A model generated the notes under the pieces. That model was not told where the DNA came from. It ran no database searches and was given only the letters and a program-made list of their open reading frames with translations. A DNA stretch of 45,644 bases from Bacteroidales bacterium UBA6244. GTDB taxonomy: Bacteria; Bacteroidota; Bacteroidia; Bacteroidales; F082. Below, piece by piece: positions 1 to 7,328 of this stretch. The position numbers and the translations under genes were made by a program. Where the stretch lies: NCBI GenBank assembly GCA_002440885.1, contig DJVY01000223.1:1-45644 (forward strand). The letters are read 5' to 3'. Every line of letters starts with the position of its first letter. Position 1 is the first letter of the stretch.

Positions 1-10
1 ACAACTTATT

Positions 11-36
11 AGCTATGTCACGAAGCTATGTCACGA
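11..36. repeat. tandem 13-bp direct duplication
   Basis: The 13-mer AGCTATGTCACGA occurs twice head to tail (11-23 and 24-36) and is followed by AGG. It lies in the non-coding stretch 1-116, downstream of the 3' end of the minus-strand kinase-like gene. The rest of 1-116 holds no gene I can support. This could be a slippage duplication or the edge of a repeat lying outside the window. Confidence 0.85.
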
Positions 37-116
37 AGGTCAAATTTAAATGATATTTTATTGACTCACAGCTATAAGAGCTTGAAAAATTACTTGCGAA
101 ACTTGAGTAAGTGAGA

Positions 117-680
117 TTAAAGTTGAATTCCTTTTTCACGCACCACCTTGTTGAAGGCTTGGTATAGTGCCTCTACGTTTTGGTTATTGTTGATCACGAT
201 GTCGGCCATCGAAATACATTTACTCAGGTTCTGCTTATTGGGGTCGGTGGTGGTAAACTCGCGTTTTTCGTTCGACAAAAACGTTTCATAGCTTATGTGA
301 TCCGTTTCGGAGGCTCTGAGGGAGATTCTTTTATACCTGATTTCAGGGTCGGCGTCAACGGCTACCAGAATAAATTTCCCTTGTTTTTTAAGAAAGTCAA
401 TTTCGCCGGGTGTCCTTATGCTTTCAATCACAGCGTTTTTTTCTTGTTTGATGGCCTCCGCGTACAGCTCTTCGATGATAAAAGCCGGCGAATGTTGTGC
501 GCGTAATTCGTTGGCTATCTGTGTCATGGTATCCCGATTGGGTATCAAACCCCGGCGTTCGATTTCATGAATCAGATAAGAACGTACCGAATAATGTACA
601 AACCCCTTTTCGTTGGTCAAATACTCAACCAATGTACCTTTGCCTGCGCCAAGTGTGCCGGTAATCCCAATTACAATCAT
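117..680 (-). CDS. P-loop nucleotide kinase-like protein (AAA / dephospho-CoA kinase-like)
   Basis: A 187-residue protein opening with a Walker A loop (GTLGAGKGT, about residues 7-15), as in adenylate-kinase and dephospho-CoA-kinase folds. The middle has an acidic patch and a VIESIRTPGEI segment, followed by VAVDADPEIRYKRI, which resembles the strand and lid arginine region of NMP kinases. The length suits a small-molecule kinase, but the substrate cannot be read from sequence. It could phosphorylate a nucleotide or a CoA precursor. Its ATG overlaps the stop of the upstream LOG-family gene by four bases (ATGA, 677-680), which implies translational coupling and a possible shared role in nucleotide metabolism. 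The canonical coaE is normally about this size, so CoaE-like activity is possible but unproven. Confidence 0.8.
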   Translation of the reverse strand: MIVIGITGTLGAGKGTLVEYLTNEKGFVHYSVRSYLIHEIERRGLIPNRDTMTQIANELRAQHSPAFIIEELYAEAIKQEKNAVIESIRTPGEIDFLKKQGKFILVAVDADPEIRYKRISLRASETDHISYETFLSNEKREFTTTDPNKQNLSKCISMADIVINNNQNVEALYQAFNKVVREKGIQL

Positions 681-1285
681 GAATTCTTTTTTTTGTTGTT
701 GCTTTCTTCCCGTATCGCTTCAATCCACTTTCCCATTTCAACGGGTCGGTAGTTTTCCATGTGAATCATCAGATCTTCGATTGAGTTGGACACTATCAAG
801 TTTTGCCGGTGTTCGGGTCTGATAAAACCTGCTTCTACGCCATGATCAATAAAGTCAAGCAATCGATCAAAATACCCGTCTACGTTGAGCAACCCCATGG
901 GCTTATCTGTGATGTGAAGTTGGTTGTAAGTAAGTATCTCCGACAATTCATCCAAGGTTCCAAATCCTCCCGGAAGCGCAATAAAAGCATCGGAAAGTTC
1001 CAGCATGCTGGCTTTTCGTTCGGCCATGCTATCTACTACCACGAAATGTGAAAGCCCGTCATGTGCTACTTCTTTGTTGATGAGCAGTTGAGGCATTACC
1101 CCGATTACCTCGCCGTTTTTTTCAAGCAAAGTGTCGGCTAAAATTTTCATCAGGCCAACCTTAGCGCCTCCATAAACCAACCCCAGCTTGTTATCAGATA
1201 AAAAGTTCGCCAGATCAATGGCTGCTTTTCGGTAGCTCGCACTGTTGCCGGTACTTGAGCCGCAAAATACACAGATTCGTTTCAT
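677..1285 (-). CDS. LOG-family protein (TIGR00730; nucleoside 5'-monophosphate phosphoribohydrolase)
   Basis: A 202-residue Rossmann-fold protein starting MKRICVFCGSS, with GLVYGGAKVGLM near residue 40 and the family signature PGGFGTLDELSE (about residues 105-116). LOG proteins with PGGxGTxxE cleave the N-glycosidic bond of nucleoside monophosphates, classically cytokinin riboside 5'-monophosphate in plants and AMP or similar in bacteria. The whole family length is present. It is the first gene of a two-gene minus-strand unit with the downstream kinase-like gene (four-base overlap). A TATTTTTG element at 1334-1341 would give a leader of about 45 bases. The bacterial role outside cytokinin-producing species is not settled; nucleotide salvage is my inference. 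Confidence 0.9.
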   Translation of the reverse strand: MKRICVFCGSSTGNSASYRKAAIDLANFLSDNKLGLVYGGAKVGLMKILADTLLEKNGEVIGVMPQLLINKEVAHDGLSHFVVVDSMAERKASMLELSDAFIALPGGFGTLDELSEILTYNQLHITDKPMGLLNVDGYFDRLLDFIDHGVEAGFIRPEHRQNLIVSNSIEDLMIHMENYRPVEMGKWIEAIREESNNKKKNS

Positions 1286-1333
1286 GTGGTATTAATTTTT
1301 ATTTTATCGGTCACATGGAATACGCCATAATTA

Positions 1334-1341
1334 CAAAAATA
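1334..1341 (-). promoter_or_regulatory. -7 promoter element for the LOG gene
   Basis: Minus-strand TATTTTTG fits the Bacteroidota consensus TAnnTTTG. It lies about 49 bases before the LOG start codon. No clear -33 TTG is seen at ideal spacing. Confidence 0.5.
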
Positions 1342-1403
1342 TTCTCTACTAGTGGTGATTTCTGAATCATGGCTATTTCATATACACTTGAAATTTCGGA
1401 TGA

Positions 1404-1422
1404 CAAAATTAGCTTAATTTTG
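1404..1422 (+). promoter_or_regulatory. palindromic promoter of tatD, likely leaderless
   Basis: Arms CAAAATTA and TAATTTTG form a perfect 8-bp inverted repeat around a GCT spacer. The right arm (1415-1422) is an exact TAnnTTTG -7 element whose final G is only four bases before the tatD ATG (1427), so transcription would start at or next to the start codon. The left arm is the same element facing the other way and could feed the LOG gene with a longer leader. Almost the same structure occurs at 6296-6315. Confidence 0.6.
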
Positions 1423-1426
1423 CCAC

Positions 1427-2197
1427 ATGAAGTTTGTCGACAGCCACACCCACTTGTATCTCGATCATTTCGCGGAGGATCGGTTCTCTGTTATCGAAAA
1501 GGCCATACACCAAGGCGTTAATTACATGCTGTTGCCTGCAATCGACAGATCTACCTTTGAGTCGATGAGCAAGCTGGCCTCCGATTTTCCGGAAAAATGT
1601 TTGCCTATGATGGGACTTCATCCCACCTCTGTTGACGATCAGGTAGCATCGGAGCTGGCTTTTGTTGAATCGGAACTCGACTCAGGTAAATATATTGCCG
1701 TGGGTGAAATTGGTATCGACTTGTATTGGGACAAAACATTCGCCGAAAAGCAGACGGAAGCTTTTCGTCACCAGTTGCGGCTTGCAAAAAAACATCACCT
1801 TCCGGTTGTAATCCACACACGCGATTCGTTTAACGAGGTGTACAGCGTGGTTATGGAAGAAAAGGAGGACTTGTTGACCGGTGTATTTCACTGTTTTACG
1901 GGGAGTTTTGAGGAGGCCGAAAAAATTATTGAGCTGGGATTTAAGCTGGGGATTGGCGGGGTGCTAACTTTCAAAAACGCAGGCTTGCAACAAGTGGTGG
2001 CGCGGTTGCCTCTGGAGGCGATGATCCTCGAAACCGATTCCCCGTATTTAACCCCGACTCCCTTTCGCGGTAAGCGAAACGAGAGCAGTTATATTCCCCT
2101 GATTGCCCAAAAACTGGCCGATGTAAAGGGTAAACCACTGCAGGAGATCGCCGAAATTACTACTTACAATACCAAAAAATTGTTTAAACTGAAGTAA
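1427..2197 (+). CDS. tatD: TatD family metal-dependent hydrolase (DNase)
   Basis: A 256-residue TIM-barrel amidohydrolase-like protein of normal TatD length. Metal ligands are visible: HTH near the N-terminus (H7, H9), E94 in VGEIGIDLYW, H130 in VVIHTRD, H155 in FHCFTGS, and D204 in LETDSPYLTP. TatD proteins are 3'-5' exonucleases or deoxyribonucleases acting in the cytoplasm on damaged or fragmented DNA. The member here is most like the YcfH/TatD group typical of Bacteroidota. It is followed after one base by the asparaginase gene, so the two are almost certainly one operon. The promoter core ends four bases before the ATG, which supports this start. Confidence 0.95.
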   Translation: MKFVDSHTHLYLDHFAEDRFSVIEKAIHQGVNYMLLPAIDRSTFESMSKLASDFPEKCLPMMGLHPTSVDDQVASELAFVESELDSGKYIAVGEIGIDLYWDKTFAEKQTEAFRHQLRLAKKHHLPVVIHTRDSFNEVYSVVMEEKEDLLTGVFHCFTGSFEEAEKIIELGFKLGIGGVLTFKNAGLQQVVARLPLEAMILETDSPYLTPTPFRGKRNESSYIPLIAQKLADVKGKPLQEIAEITTYNTKKLFKLK

Positions 2198-2198
2198 A

Positions 2199-3227
2199 AT
2201 GAACACCCAGACTTCCATTCTGATTATTTATACCGGAGGTACCATTGGAATGATGGCCGATCCGGCTACCAATGCCTTGGTTCCTTTTGATTTTCAAAAT
2301 ATCAATGAGCAAATTCCCGAGCTGAAGAATATGAATTATCAGCTTGGTTTTCATTGTTTTGACCCTATTTTGGATTCGTCGAACATGAAACCGGAGGTGT
2401 GGATTGAAATTGCCTCCATCATTGGCAAAAATTATGAACAGTATGATGGTTTTGTGGTGCTCCACGGCTCCGATACCATGGCTTATACCGCTTCTGCCGT
2501 TTCATTTTTGCTCGAAAACCTGAACAAACCGGTGATTTTTACCGGGTCGCAGTTGCCATTGGGTGTTTTGCGTACCGATGGCAGAGAAAATTTTATCACT
2601 GCTATCGAGATAGCCGCTGCCACTGAGGATGAAACCCCTTTAGTGCCGGAAGTTTGCATATATTTCGAGAATAGCCTGATGCGTGCCAACAGAACTACAA
2701 AATACAATGCCGAGCACTTCAACGCTTTTGTGTCGGCAAACCTCTCACCTCTTGCCGATGTAGGGATTTATATCAGATACGATAAAAATGTAATCCTGAA
2801 ACCGAATTTTAAAAAATTGAAAGTTCACCAGAAGCTTGATACCCAGGTGGCTGTGCTGAAACTTTTTCCCGGTATCAGCAAAGCTTTCGTTGAAGCGTTT
2901 CTGGCCATAAAAGATGTTAAAGCCATTGTGCTGGAGACCTTTGGCTCGGGCAATGCTCCTTCGGAAACCTGGTTTGTGGAGGCCTTGCAACAAGCCATTA
3001 ACGCTGGTTTAATTGTGGTTAATGTAACGCAATGTTTGGCCGGTTCTGTTAATCAGGGAAAATACGAAACAAGTTTGAAACTGCGTGAAATGGGCGTAAT
3101 AAGCGGCAAAGACCTGACTACCGAGGCAGCGCTCACCAAATTGATGTATTTGCTTGCCGCCGGACTTACTACCCAAGAGGTTAAAAGCATGCTGGCCATT
3201 CCGCTTCGCGGCGAAATGACTGTATAA
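2199..3227 (+). CDS. ansA: type I L-asparaginase
   Basis: A 342-residue cytoplasmic-type asparaginase that hydrolyses L-asparagine to aspartate and ammonia. The N-terminal signature YTGGTIGM (residues 11-18) holds the catalytic threonine, and the second signature HGSDTM lies at residues 89-94, followed by the long FTGSQLPLG strand. There is no signal peptide, so it is likely the cytosolic AnsA type rather than the periplasmic AnsB type. It starts one base after the tatD stop, so expression should be coupled. The pairing of tatD with ansA is, as far as I recall, common in Bacteroidota, though I cannot check it here. A hairpin terminator follows at 3226-3257. Confidence 0.95.
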   Translation: MNTQTSILIIYTGGTIGMMADPATNALVPFDFQNINEQIPELKNMNYQLGFHCFDPILDSSNMKPEVWIEIASIIGKNYEQYDGFVVLHGSDTMAYTASAVSFLLENLNKPVIFTGSQLPLGVLRTDGRENFITAIEIAAATEDETPLVPEVCIYFENSLMRANRTTKYNAEHFNAFVSANLSPLADVGIYIRYDKNVILKPNFKKLKVHQKLDTQVAVLKLFPGISKAFVEAFLAIKDVKAIVLETFGSGNAPSETWFVEALQQAINAGLIVVNVTQCLAGSVNQGKYETSLKLREMGVISGKDLTTEAALTKLMYLLAAGLTTQEVKSMLAIPLRGEMTV

Positions 3228-3257
3228 AAAAGCCGGACGATTTTAATCAGTCCGGCT
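3226..3257 (-). terminator. bidirectional intrinsic terminator between ansA and peroxiredoxin
   Basis: A perfect 8-bp stem, AGCCGGAC (3231-3238) with GTCCGGCT (3250-3257), has an 11-base AT-rich loop. On the minus strand the stem is followed by a six-T run, so it best terminates the peroxiredoxin-dps unit. It lies between convergent genes and can also act on ansA transcripts. Confidence 0.85.
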
Positions 3258-3278
3258 TGAGGGTGTAAAACGGGAAGT

Positions 3279-3941
3279 TTAAAGGCTCTTTTTTACAAGA
3301 TAGAAGTCAACTTTGTCATCAGACACCATGTTGTTTCTTTCTTCCATTTCCTTGAGGTTCTTTGGTGGCGGCACAATCACTTTTTCGCCTTTTTTCCAAT
3401 CAAGCGGCAACGCTACTTTGTATTTATCAGCCACTTGCAAAGCGTACAAAGCCCTGAGAATTTCATCCATATTGCGACCAACATTCAGCGGGTAGTACAT
3501 GATCAGGCGGATTTTTTTGGCCGGATCGATAAAAAATACGGCCCTTACAGCGGCGGTTTCGCTTTCGTTGGGTTGCAACATGCCATAAAGTTTTGAAACT
3601 TTCATGTCGATGTCGGCAATAATCGGAAAGTCGAAATACACTCCTGTGCGTTCTTTTACGTTGTTTACCCAGGCCAGGTGAGCGTGAATGCTATCGATAC
3701 TTAAGCCCATGAGTTCGGTGTTCAGAGCATCGAATTCGCCTTTTCTCAGAGCAAAACCACTCATTTCAGTTGTGCAAACAGGCGTAAAATCGGCAGGGTG
3801 CGAGAACATAACCACCCATTTGTCGGGGGCAAAGTCTGAGAATTTAATAGTTCCTGCGGTGGTTACTGCTGTAAAATCAGGAGCAACATCCCCGATACGG
3901 GGCATTGGATACATTACTTCATTTTCCATTTCTTCTAACAT
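3279..3941 (-). CDS. 1-Cys peroxiredoxin (Prx6/AhpC-TSA family)
   Basis: A 220-residue thioredoxin-fold peroxidase that reduces hydrogen peroxide and organic peroxides. The peroxidatic motif HPADFTPVCTTE (C56) is clear, and it is the only cysteine in the protein, so the enzyme must be a 1-Cys type resolved by an external thiol. The C-terminal extension (about residues 165-220) matches the long Prx6 class rather than the short AhpC. It lies 24 bases downstream of dps on the same strand, across from oxyR, so a dps-prx unit under OxyR control is likely. The start could be residue 1 or Met5; an AGAAGA stretch precedes Met5. A terminator follows at 3226-3257. Confidence 0.95.
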   Translation of the reverse strand: MLEEMENEVMYPMPRIGDVAPDFTAVTTAGTIKFSDFAPDKWVVMFSHPADFTPVCTTEMSGFALRKGEFDALNTELMGLSIDSIHAHLAWVNNVKERTGVYFDFPIIADIDMKVSKLYGMLQPNESETAAVRAVFFIDPAKKIRLIMYYPLNVGRNMDEILRALYALQVADKYKVALPLDWKKGEKVIVPPPKNLKEMEERNNMVSDDKVDFYLVKKSL

Positions 3942-3965
3942 TTGATTTGATTTAAAGTGATAAAT

Positions 3966-4433
3966 TTATTTGTTCAAAAAGGCAGAGTACATCCATACCA
4001 GTTTTTCCTGCTCGCGAATGTAATCGCTCATCAAACTGTTGGTTCCTTCATCGTTGGCCTCGCCACTTAAATCAAGCAAAGCACGTTGTTTCTGGATCAG
4101 GATCGAAAAACTGTCAATCAGGTTTTGTACATTTTCAACTCCGTTGTGTGTTTGTCCGGCTTCTTTTATTACTGCGGTTTTTATGTATTCGCTGTATCTG
4201 TATTCAGGGCGATATCCTAAGGTGAGAATGCGTTCGGCGAGTTCATCAATTTTAAGAATGAGATCATTATACAGTTCTTCAAATTTAACATGCAACTCAA
4301 AGAATTTTTCTCCCTTTATGTTCCAGTGAAATCCGCGTACATTGGCATAGAAAATTTGGTAGTTTGCCAGCAGATCGTTTAATTGCTTACTTAACACTTC
4401 AGCTTTTTCGTTATTGATTCCTATTTTATTCAT
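3966..4433 (-). CDS. dps: Dps family DNA-protecting ferroxidase
   Basis: A 155-residue ferritin-like four-helix protein that forms a 12-subunit shell, oxidises ferrous iron with peroxide and limits Fenton damage. The intersubunit ferroxidase residues keep the exact spacing of E. coli Dps: H36 (in GFHWN), H48, E52, D63 and E67 match H51, H63, D67, D78 and E82, with Glu in place of Asp67. There is no long lysine-rich N-terminal tail, so DNA binding may be weak. It is transcribed divergently from oxyR across a 121-base region holding two promoter cores and a palindrome, and upstream of the peroxiredoxin gene. Induction by OxyR is inferred from this arrangement. Confidence 0.95.
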   Translation of the reverse strand: MNKIGINNEKAEVLSKQLNDLLANYQIFYANVRGFHWNIKGEKFFELHVKFEELYNDLILKIDELAERILTLGYRPEYRYSEYIKTAVIKEAGQTHNGVENVQNLIDSFSILIQKQRALLDLSGEANDEGTNSLMSDYIREQEKLVWMYSAFLNK

Positions 4434-4462
4434 GACTTTTTATTTTAATTTATTTGATGATG

Positions 4463-4494
4463 CAAATATACGTCCGTAAAACATATATGTCAAA
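4463..4494 (-). promoter_or_regulatory. dps promoter (-33 TTTG, -7 TATATTTG)
   Basis: On the minus strand TTTG (4494-4491) is followed after 20 bases by TATATTTG (4470-4463), a full match to the Bacteroidota consensus. The predicted start gives a leader of about 20-25 bases before dps. A 10-bp palindrome lies in the spacer. Confidence 0.7.
4481..4490. promoter_or_regulatory. palindrome ACATATATGT, possible OxyR or repressor operator
   Basis: A perfect 10-bp inverted repeat sits exactly between the -33 and -7 elements of the dps promoter and about 37 bases before the oxyR -7 element. Its place suggests a regulator site, but the sequence does not show which regulator binds. AT-rich palindromes also arise by chance. 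Confidence 0.35.
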
Positions 4495-4526
4495 TCGAAT
4501 GATTTTATATGCTTATAGAAAATATC

Positions 4527-4534
4527 TATATTTG
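4527..4534 (+). promoter_or_regulatory. oxyR -7 element TATATTTG
   Basis: An exact TAnnTTTG match 20 bases before the oxyR ATG, giving a leader of about 15 bases. It is the mirror of the dps promoter core on the other strand. Confidence 0.6.
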
Positions 4535-4554
4535 CATGAAATTTTTAATTAAAC

Positions 4555-5502
4555 ATGACCATGATTTCATTAATTCAAATGCAATATTTGGCCGCGATAG
4601 ATACCTACCGACATTTTGCTACGGCAGCGGAGAAGTGTTTTGTAACCCAACCCACACTTAGCATGCAGGTTAAGAAAGTAGAGGAGGAGTTAGGGATTAA
4701 AATCTTCGATCGAACCCGTCAGCCGGTTATTCCAACACAAGCTGGTATTGCCATTATCGAGCAGGTGAGGAGGATACTTAAGGAGGCAGAAAAGATAGAT
4801 TTGCTTGTTCAGGAAATGCAACAGGAGGTTTCAGGCGATCTGACATTGGGGATTATTCCTACAATTTCTCCCTATTTGCTGCCTCTTTTTGCCGGAGCTT
4901 TTAAGCAGAAATATCCGGCAGTGCATCTGAAAGTCCAGGAGGTTGTTACTGAGCGTATCGAAGAATTGTTAAAAAAGGACTTGTTGGATGCTGGTATCCT
5001 GGTTACTCCTCTGCACAATCCGGGCATCATTGAGCAGCCTCTTTTTTACGAGGAGATGATGATTTACACCAACATGCAGCATCCGTTGAGCACGCAGCCC
5101 ATTATCAATATAGGAGATATTGCTACGCCCGAAATGTGGCTTTTAAGTGACGGGCATTGTTTTCGTCATCAGGTAGTTAACCTGTGCCAACTTCATGATT
5201 TAAAGTCTGATGTGTTGCCGTTTGAGTTTGAGGGTGGATCGCTCGATACCATGATGAAGATTATTGACAAAGAAGGAGGTTACACCTTGATTCCTGAGTT
5301 GGCCGGTCTTGAAATAACAAACGACGCTGCACATAAAGTCCGTCGTTTTTCAGGAATAACGCCTTTGCGTGAAGTCAGTCTGGTGGTAAACAGGCGGTTT
5401 GCGAAAACCAATTTGTTGCAGAATCTGGCCAATGAAATTACCCAAGCCGTGCCGCCCGATTTACTCAACAAAGATCGGGGAGTGGTAGTTGAGTGGAGGT
5501 AG
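4555..5502 (+). CDS. oxyR: OxyR, hydrogen peroxide-sensing LysR-type regulator
   Basis: A 315-residue LysR-type transcription factor. The N-terminal winged helix-turn-helix covers about residues 5-65, and the substrate-binding fold follows from about 93. The peroxide switch is intact: C202 and C211 in the segment GHCFRHQVVNLC keep the nine-residue spacing of E. coli Cys199 and Cys208, which form the activating disulfide. The adjacent GH of the motif is also kept. Its divergent neighbours dps and a peroxiredoxin are classic targets, so it probably controls both and itself. Met3 is an alternative start. The stop is one base from the end of the convergent radical SAM gene. Confidence 0.97.
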   Translation: MTMISLIQMQYLAAIDTYRHFATAAEKCFVTQPTLSMQVKKVEEELGIKIFDRTRQPVIPTQAGIAIIEQVRRILKEAEKIDLLVQEMQQEVSGDLTLGIIPTISPYLLPLFAGAFKQKYPAVHLKVQEVVTERIEELLKKDLLDAGILVTPLHNPGIIEQPLFYEEMMIYTNMQHPLSTQPIINIGDIATPEMWLLSDGHCFRHQVVNLCQLHDLKSDVLPFEFEGGSLDTMMKIIDKEGGYTLIPELAGLEITNDAAHKVRRFSGITPLREVSLVVNRRFAKTNLLQNLANEITQAVPPDLLNKDRGVVVEWR

Positions 5503-5503
5503 A

Positions 5504-6280
5504 TTATCCGTAAACCTCAACGTTTAAGCCTGATTGCATCACCTTTTGGGCTATCACGTCCAACTCCTGGCGCGAAATTTTCTCTAACCCTTCGGCAGGA
5601 GTTTCACGGTCGATGGGATATAACATGACTGATTTTGGCTGAATTCTTTGCAACAGGTTTAGCCAGGCGTTAAGTTCTTCAGAGCTCGTGTTGTCGATAG
5701 TGTGACCCAGGTAGTTTCCTCGCACAAAAAGCGTTTGAATGATCAGGTTGTGTTTTACCAGAAGCAGGTTGTTAACGATTCGCTCCAGCGTAATATTCCC
5801 TTGTGGTTGGTTAATAAGCTGAAACATGGCCTCGGTTCCGGTGTCCAGTTTCTGGATGTTTTTATCAACCAATAACAGGGCTTCGCGTACTTTTTTCAAG
5901 TGCAACATGCTCGCATTTGAGAGCACGGTAATTTGGGCTTTGGGGAGCAGTAAGTCACGCACTTCAACGGTGTCGTGAATTATTTCGGCAAACTCAGGGT
6001 GGGTGGTAGGCTCTCCATTTCCGGCAAAGGTGATGGCATCGGGTTCGTTGGGTGTGCCTTTCAGCTCATTAATTCTTTGAACCAGTAGCTTTTTAAACTC
6101 TGTTCTTTTAGCTAACGTTAGTTTTCCGGCAGGTTTCCTGTTCCAGCCACATTCGCAATAAATGCAATTGAAATTGCAGAATTTGTTGTCGGTGGGAAGC
6201 AGGTTTATTCCCAGAGAAATGCCCAAACGGCGGCTATGAACTGGGCCAAAAATAAGCTCATCGAATAAAATGCCTGACAT
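5504..6280 (-). CDS. radical SAM protein (COG0731-like)
   Basis: A 258-residue protein with the radical SAM cluster motif CNFNCIYC (C35, C39, C42, spacing CxxxCxxC), preceded by FGPVHSRRLGISLGINLLP, the typical opening of the COG0731 group related to wybutosine-type enzymes. The GNGEPTTHPEF segment corresponds to the glycine-rich SAM-binding strand. The reaction of bacterial members is unknown to me. An extra cysteine, C44, lies next to the cluster motif. It ends one base from oxyR and starts 68 bases from the polyprenyl synthase gene, sharing a back-to-back promoter with it. Function stays unassigned beyond radical SAM chemistry. Confidence 0.9.
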   Translation of the reverse strand: MSGILFDELIFGPVHSRRLGISLGINLLPTDNKFCNFNCIYCECGWNRKPAGKLTLAKRTEFKKLLVQRINELKGTPNEPDAITFAGNGEPTTHPEFAEIIHDTVEVRDLLLPKAQITVLSNASMLHLKKVREALLLVDKNIQKLDTGTEAMFQLINQPQGNITLERIVNNLLLVKHNLIIQTLFVRGNYLGHTIDNTSSEELNAWLNLLQRIQPKSVMLYPIDRETPAEGLEKISRQELDVIAQKVMQSGLNVEVYG

Positions 6281-6295
6281 AAATTAATTTTTGTG

Positions 6296-6315
6296 CAAAA
6301 TTAGCTTTAATTTTG
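6296..6315. promoter_or_regulatory. back-to-back divergent promoter (radical SAM / polyprenyl synthase)
   Basis: Arms CAAAATTA (6296-6303) and TAATTTTG (6308-6315) form a perfect inverted repeat around GCTT. Each arm is an exact TAnnTTTG element pointing outward. The minus arm serves the radical SAM gene with a leader near 10 bases. The plus arm serves the polyprenyl synthase with a leader near 28 bases. Confidence 0.65.
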
Positions 6316-6348
6316 ATTTTTATTGGCGTTGCCATCTATCCAAAACCA

Positions 6349-7323
6349 ATGAACACACTTAACGACATAAAAAAACCGATTGAGCATGAATTGAAATGTT
6401 TTCAACAGGTTTTTAAAGATTCGGTGAAATCAAATGTACCCTTGCTGGACGTTATTTTGCGGTATTTGCTCAAAGAAAAGGGCAAGCAAATCAGGCCGGT
6501 TACTGTGCTGTACAGTGCACTTTTATTTGAAAACCTGAATGATTCAACTTATCGGGCCGCCACACTGATTGAGTTACTGCACACGGCCACCCTCGTTCAC
6601 GATGATGTGGTTGACGATTCCAGCCATCGGAGGGGAAGGTTTTCTATCAATGCGTTATGGAAAAACAAAATGGCTGTTTTGGCTGGCGATTACCTCCTTT
6701 CGCGCGGCATGTTGGTAGCACTCAAAGCCAAAGACTATCCTATTCTTGAAATTGTTTCGGAGGCGGTAAAGGAAATGAGTGAAGGGGAGTTGTTGCAACT
6801 CGAAAAAGCCCGTAAGTTAGACATCGATGAGCAGGTGTACTATGAAATAATCCGTAAAAAAACCGCTTCTCTCCTGGCCTCCTGTTTTGCCGCCGGAGCA
6901 GCTTCGGCCAACACGAATGACGAAAACGTGATGAAAATGTGGCAAATTGGTGAACTTGCCGGCATGGCCTTTCAAATAAAAGATGACCTTTTCGACTTCC
7001 AGAAAAACAACCTCACCGGCAAGCCCAGTGGACTTGATATCAAAGAAAAGAAAATGACCCTGCCTTTGATTTTTACGCTGAACAAGGCCTCTTTTCTTGA
7101 GAAACGCAAAATAATCAACATTGTAAAAAACCACAATACCGATGAGGTTAAGGTCGCCTGGCTGATGGATAGGGTTAACGAAAGTGGGGGACTTGCTTAT
7201 GCCGAAGAAAAAATGCATGATTTTAAAGCAAAGTCGTTGGCGTTGTTGAAAACATTTCCTGAAAATCAGGCCCGGACAGCTTTGGAGAAACTTGTTTTGT
7301 ACACCATCGAAAGAAATAAATAG
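6349..7323 (+). CDS. long-chain polyprenyl diphosphate synthase
   Basis: A 324-residue all-helical prenyltransferase that adds isopentenyl units to an allylic diphosphate to make the side chain of menaquinone. Substrate motifs are complete: GKQIRP at 45-50, the first aspartate-rich motif at D85, D86 and D89 (HDDVVDDSSHRRG), and the second at D212, D213 and D216 (KDDLFDF). Small residues before the first motif suit a long product such as octaprenyl, but chain length needs assay. I place the start at the ATG at 6349, because the longer frame begins with TTG inside the promoter core. It is convergent with pabA, five bases apart. Confidence 0.95.
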   Translation: MNTLNDIKKPIEHELKCFQQVFKDSVKSNVPLLDVILRYLLKEKGKQIRPVTVLYSALLFENLNDSTYRAATLIELLHTATLVHDDVVDDSSHRRGRFSINALWKNKMAVLAGDYLLSRGMLVALKAKDYPILEIVSEAVKEMSEGELLQLEKARKLDIDEQVYYEIIRKKTASLLASCFAAGAASANTNDENVMKMWQIGELAGMAFQIKDDLFDFQKNNLTGKPSGLDIKEKKMTLPLIFTLNKASFLEKRKIINIVKNHNTDEVKVAWLMDRVNESGGLAYAEEKMHDFKAKSLALLKTFPENQARTALEKLVLYTIERNK

Positions 7324-7328
7324 TTATT

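Noticed and set aside
28..117. A 29-codon open frame starting with ATG in the first repeat area, ending at the stop next to the kinase-like gene.
   Set aside because: Too short, no ribosome site or homology-like pattern, and overlapping the 13-base duplication, which would explain the ATG.
6817..7218. A 133-codon minus-strand frame inside the polyprenyl synthase gene.
   Set aside because: Shadow of a well-supported enzyme with both aspartate motifs intact.
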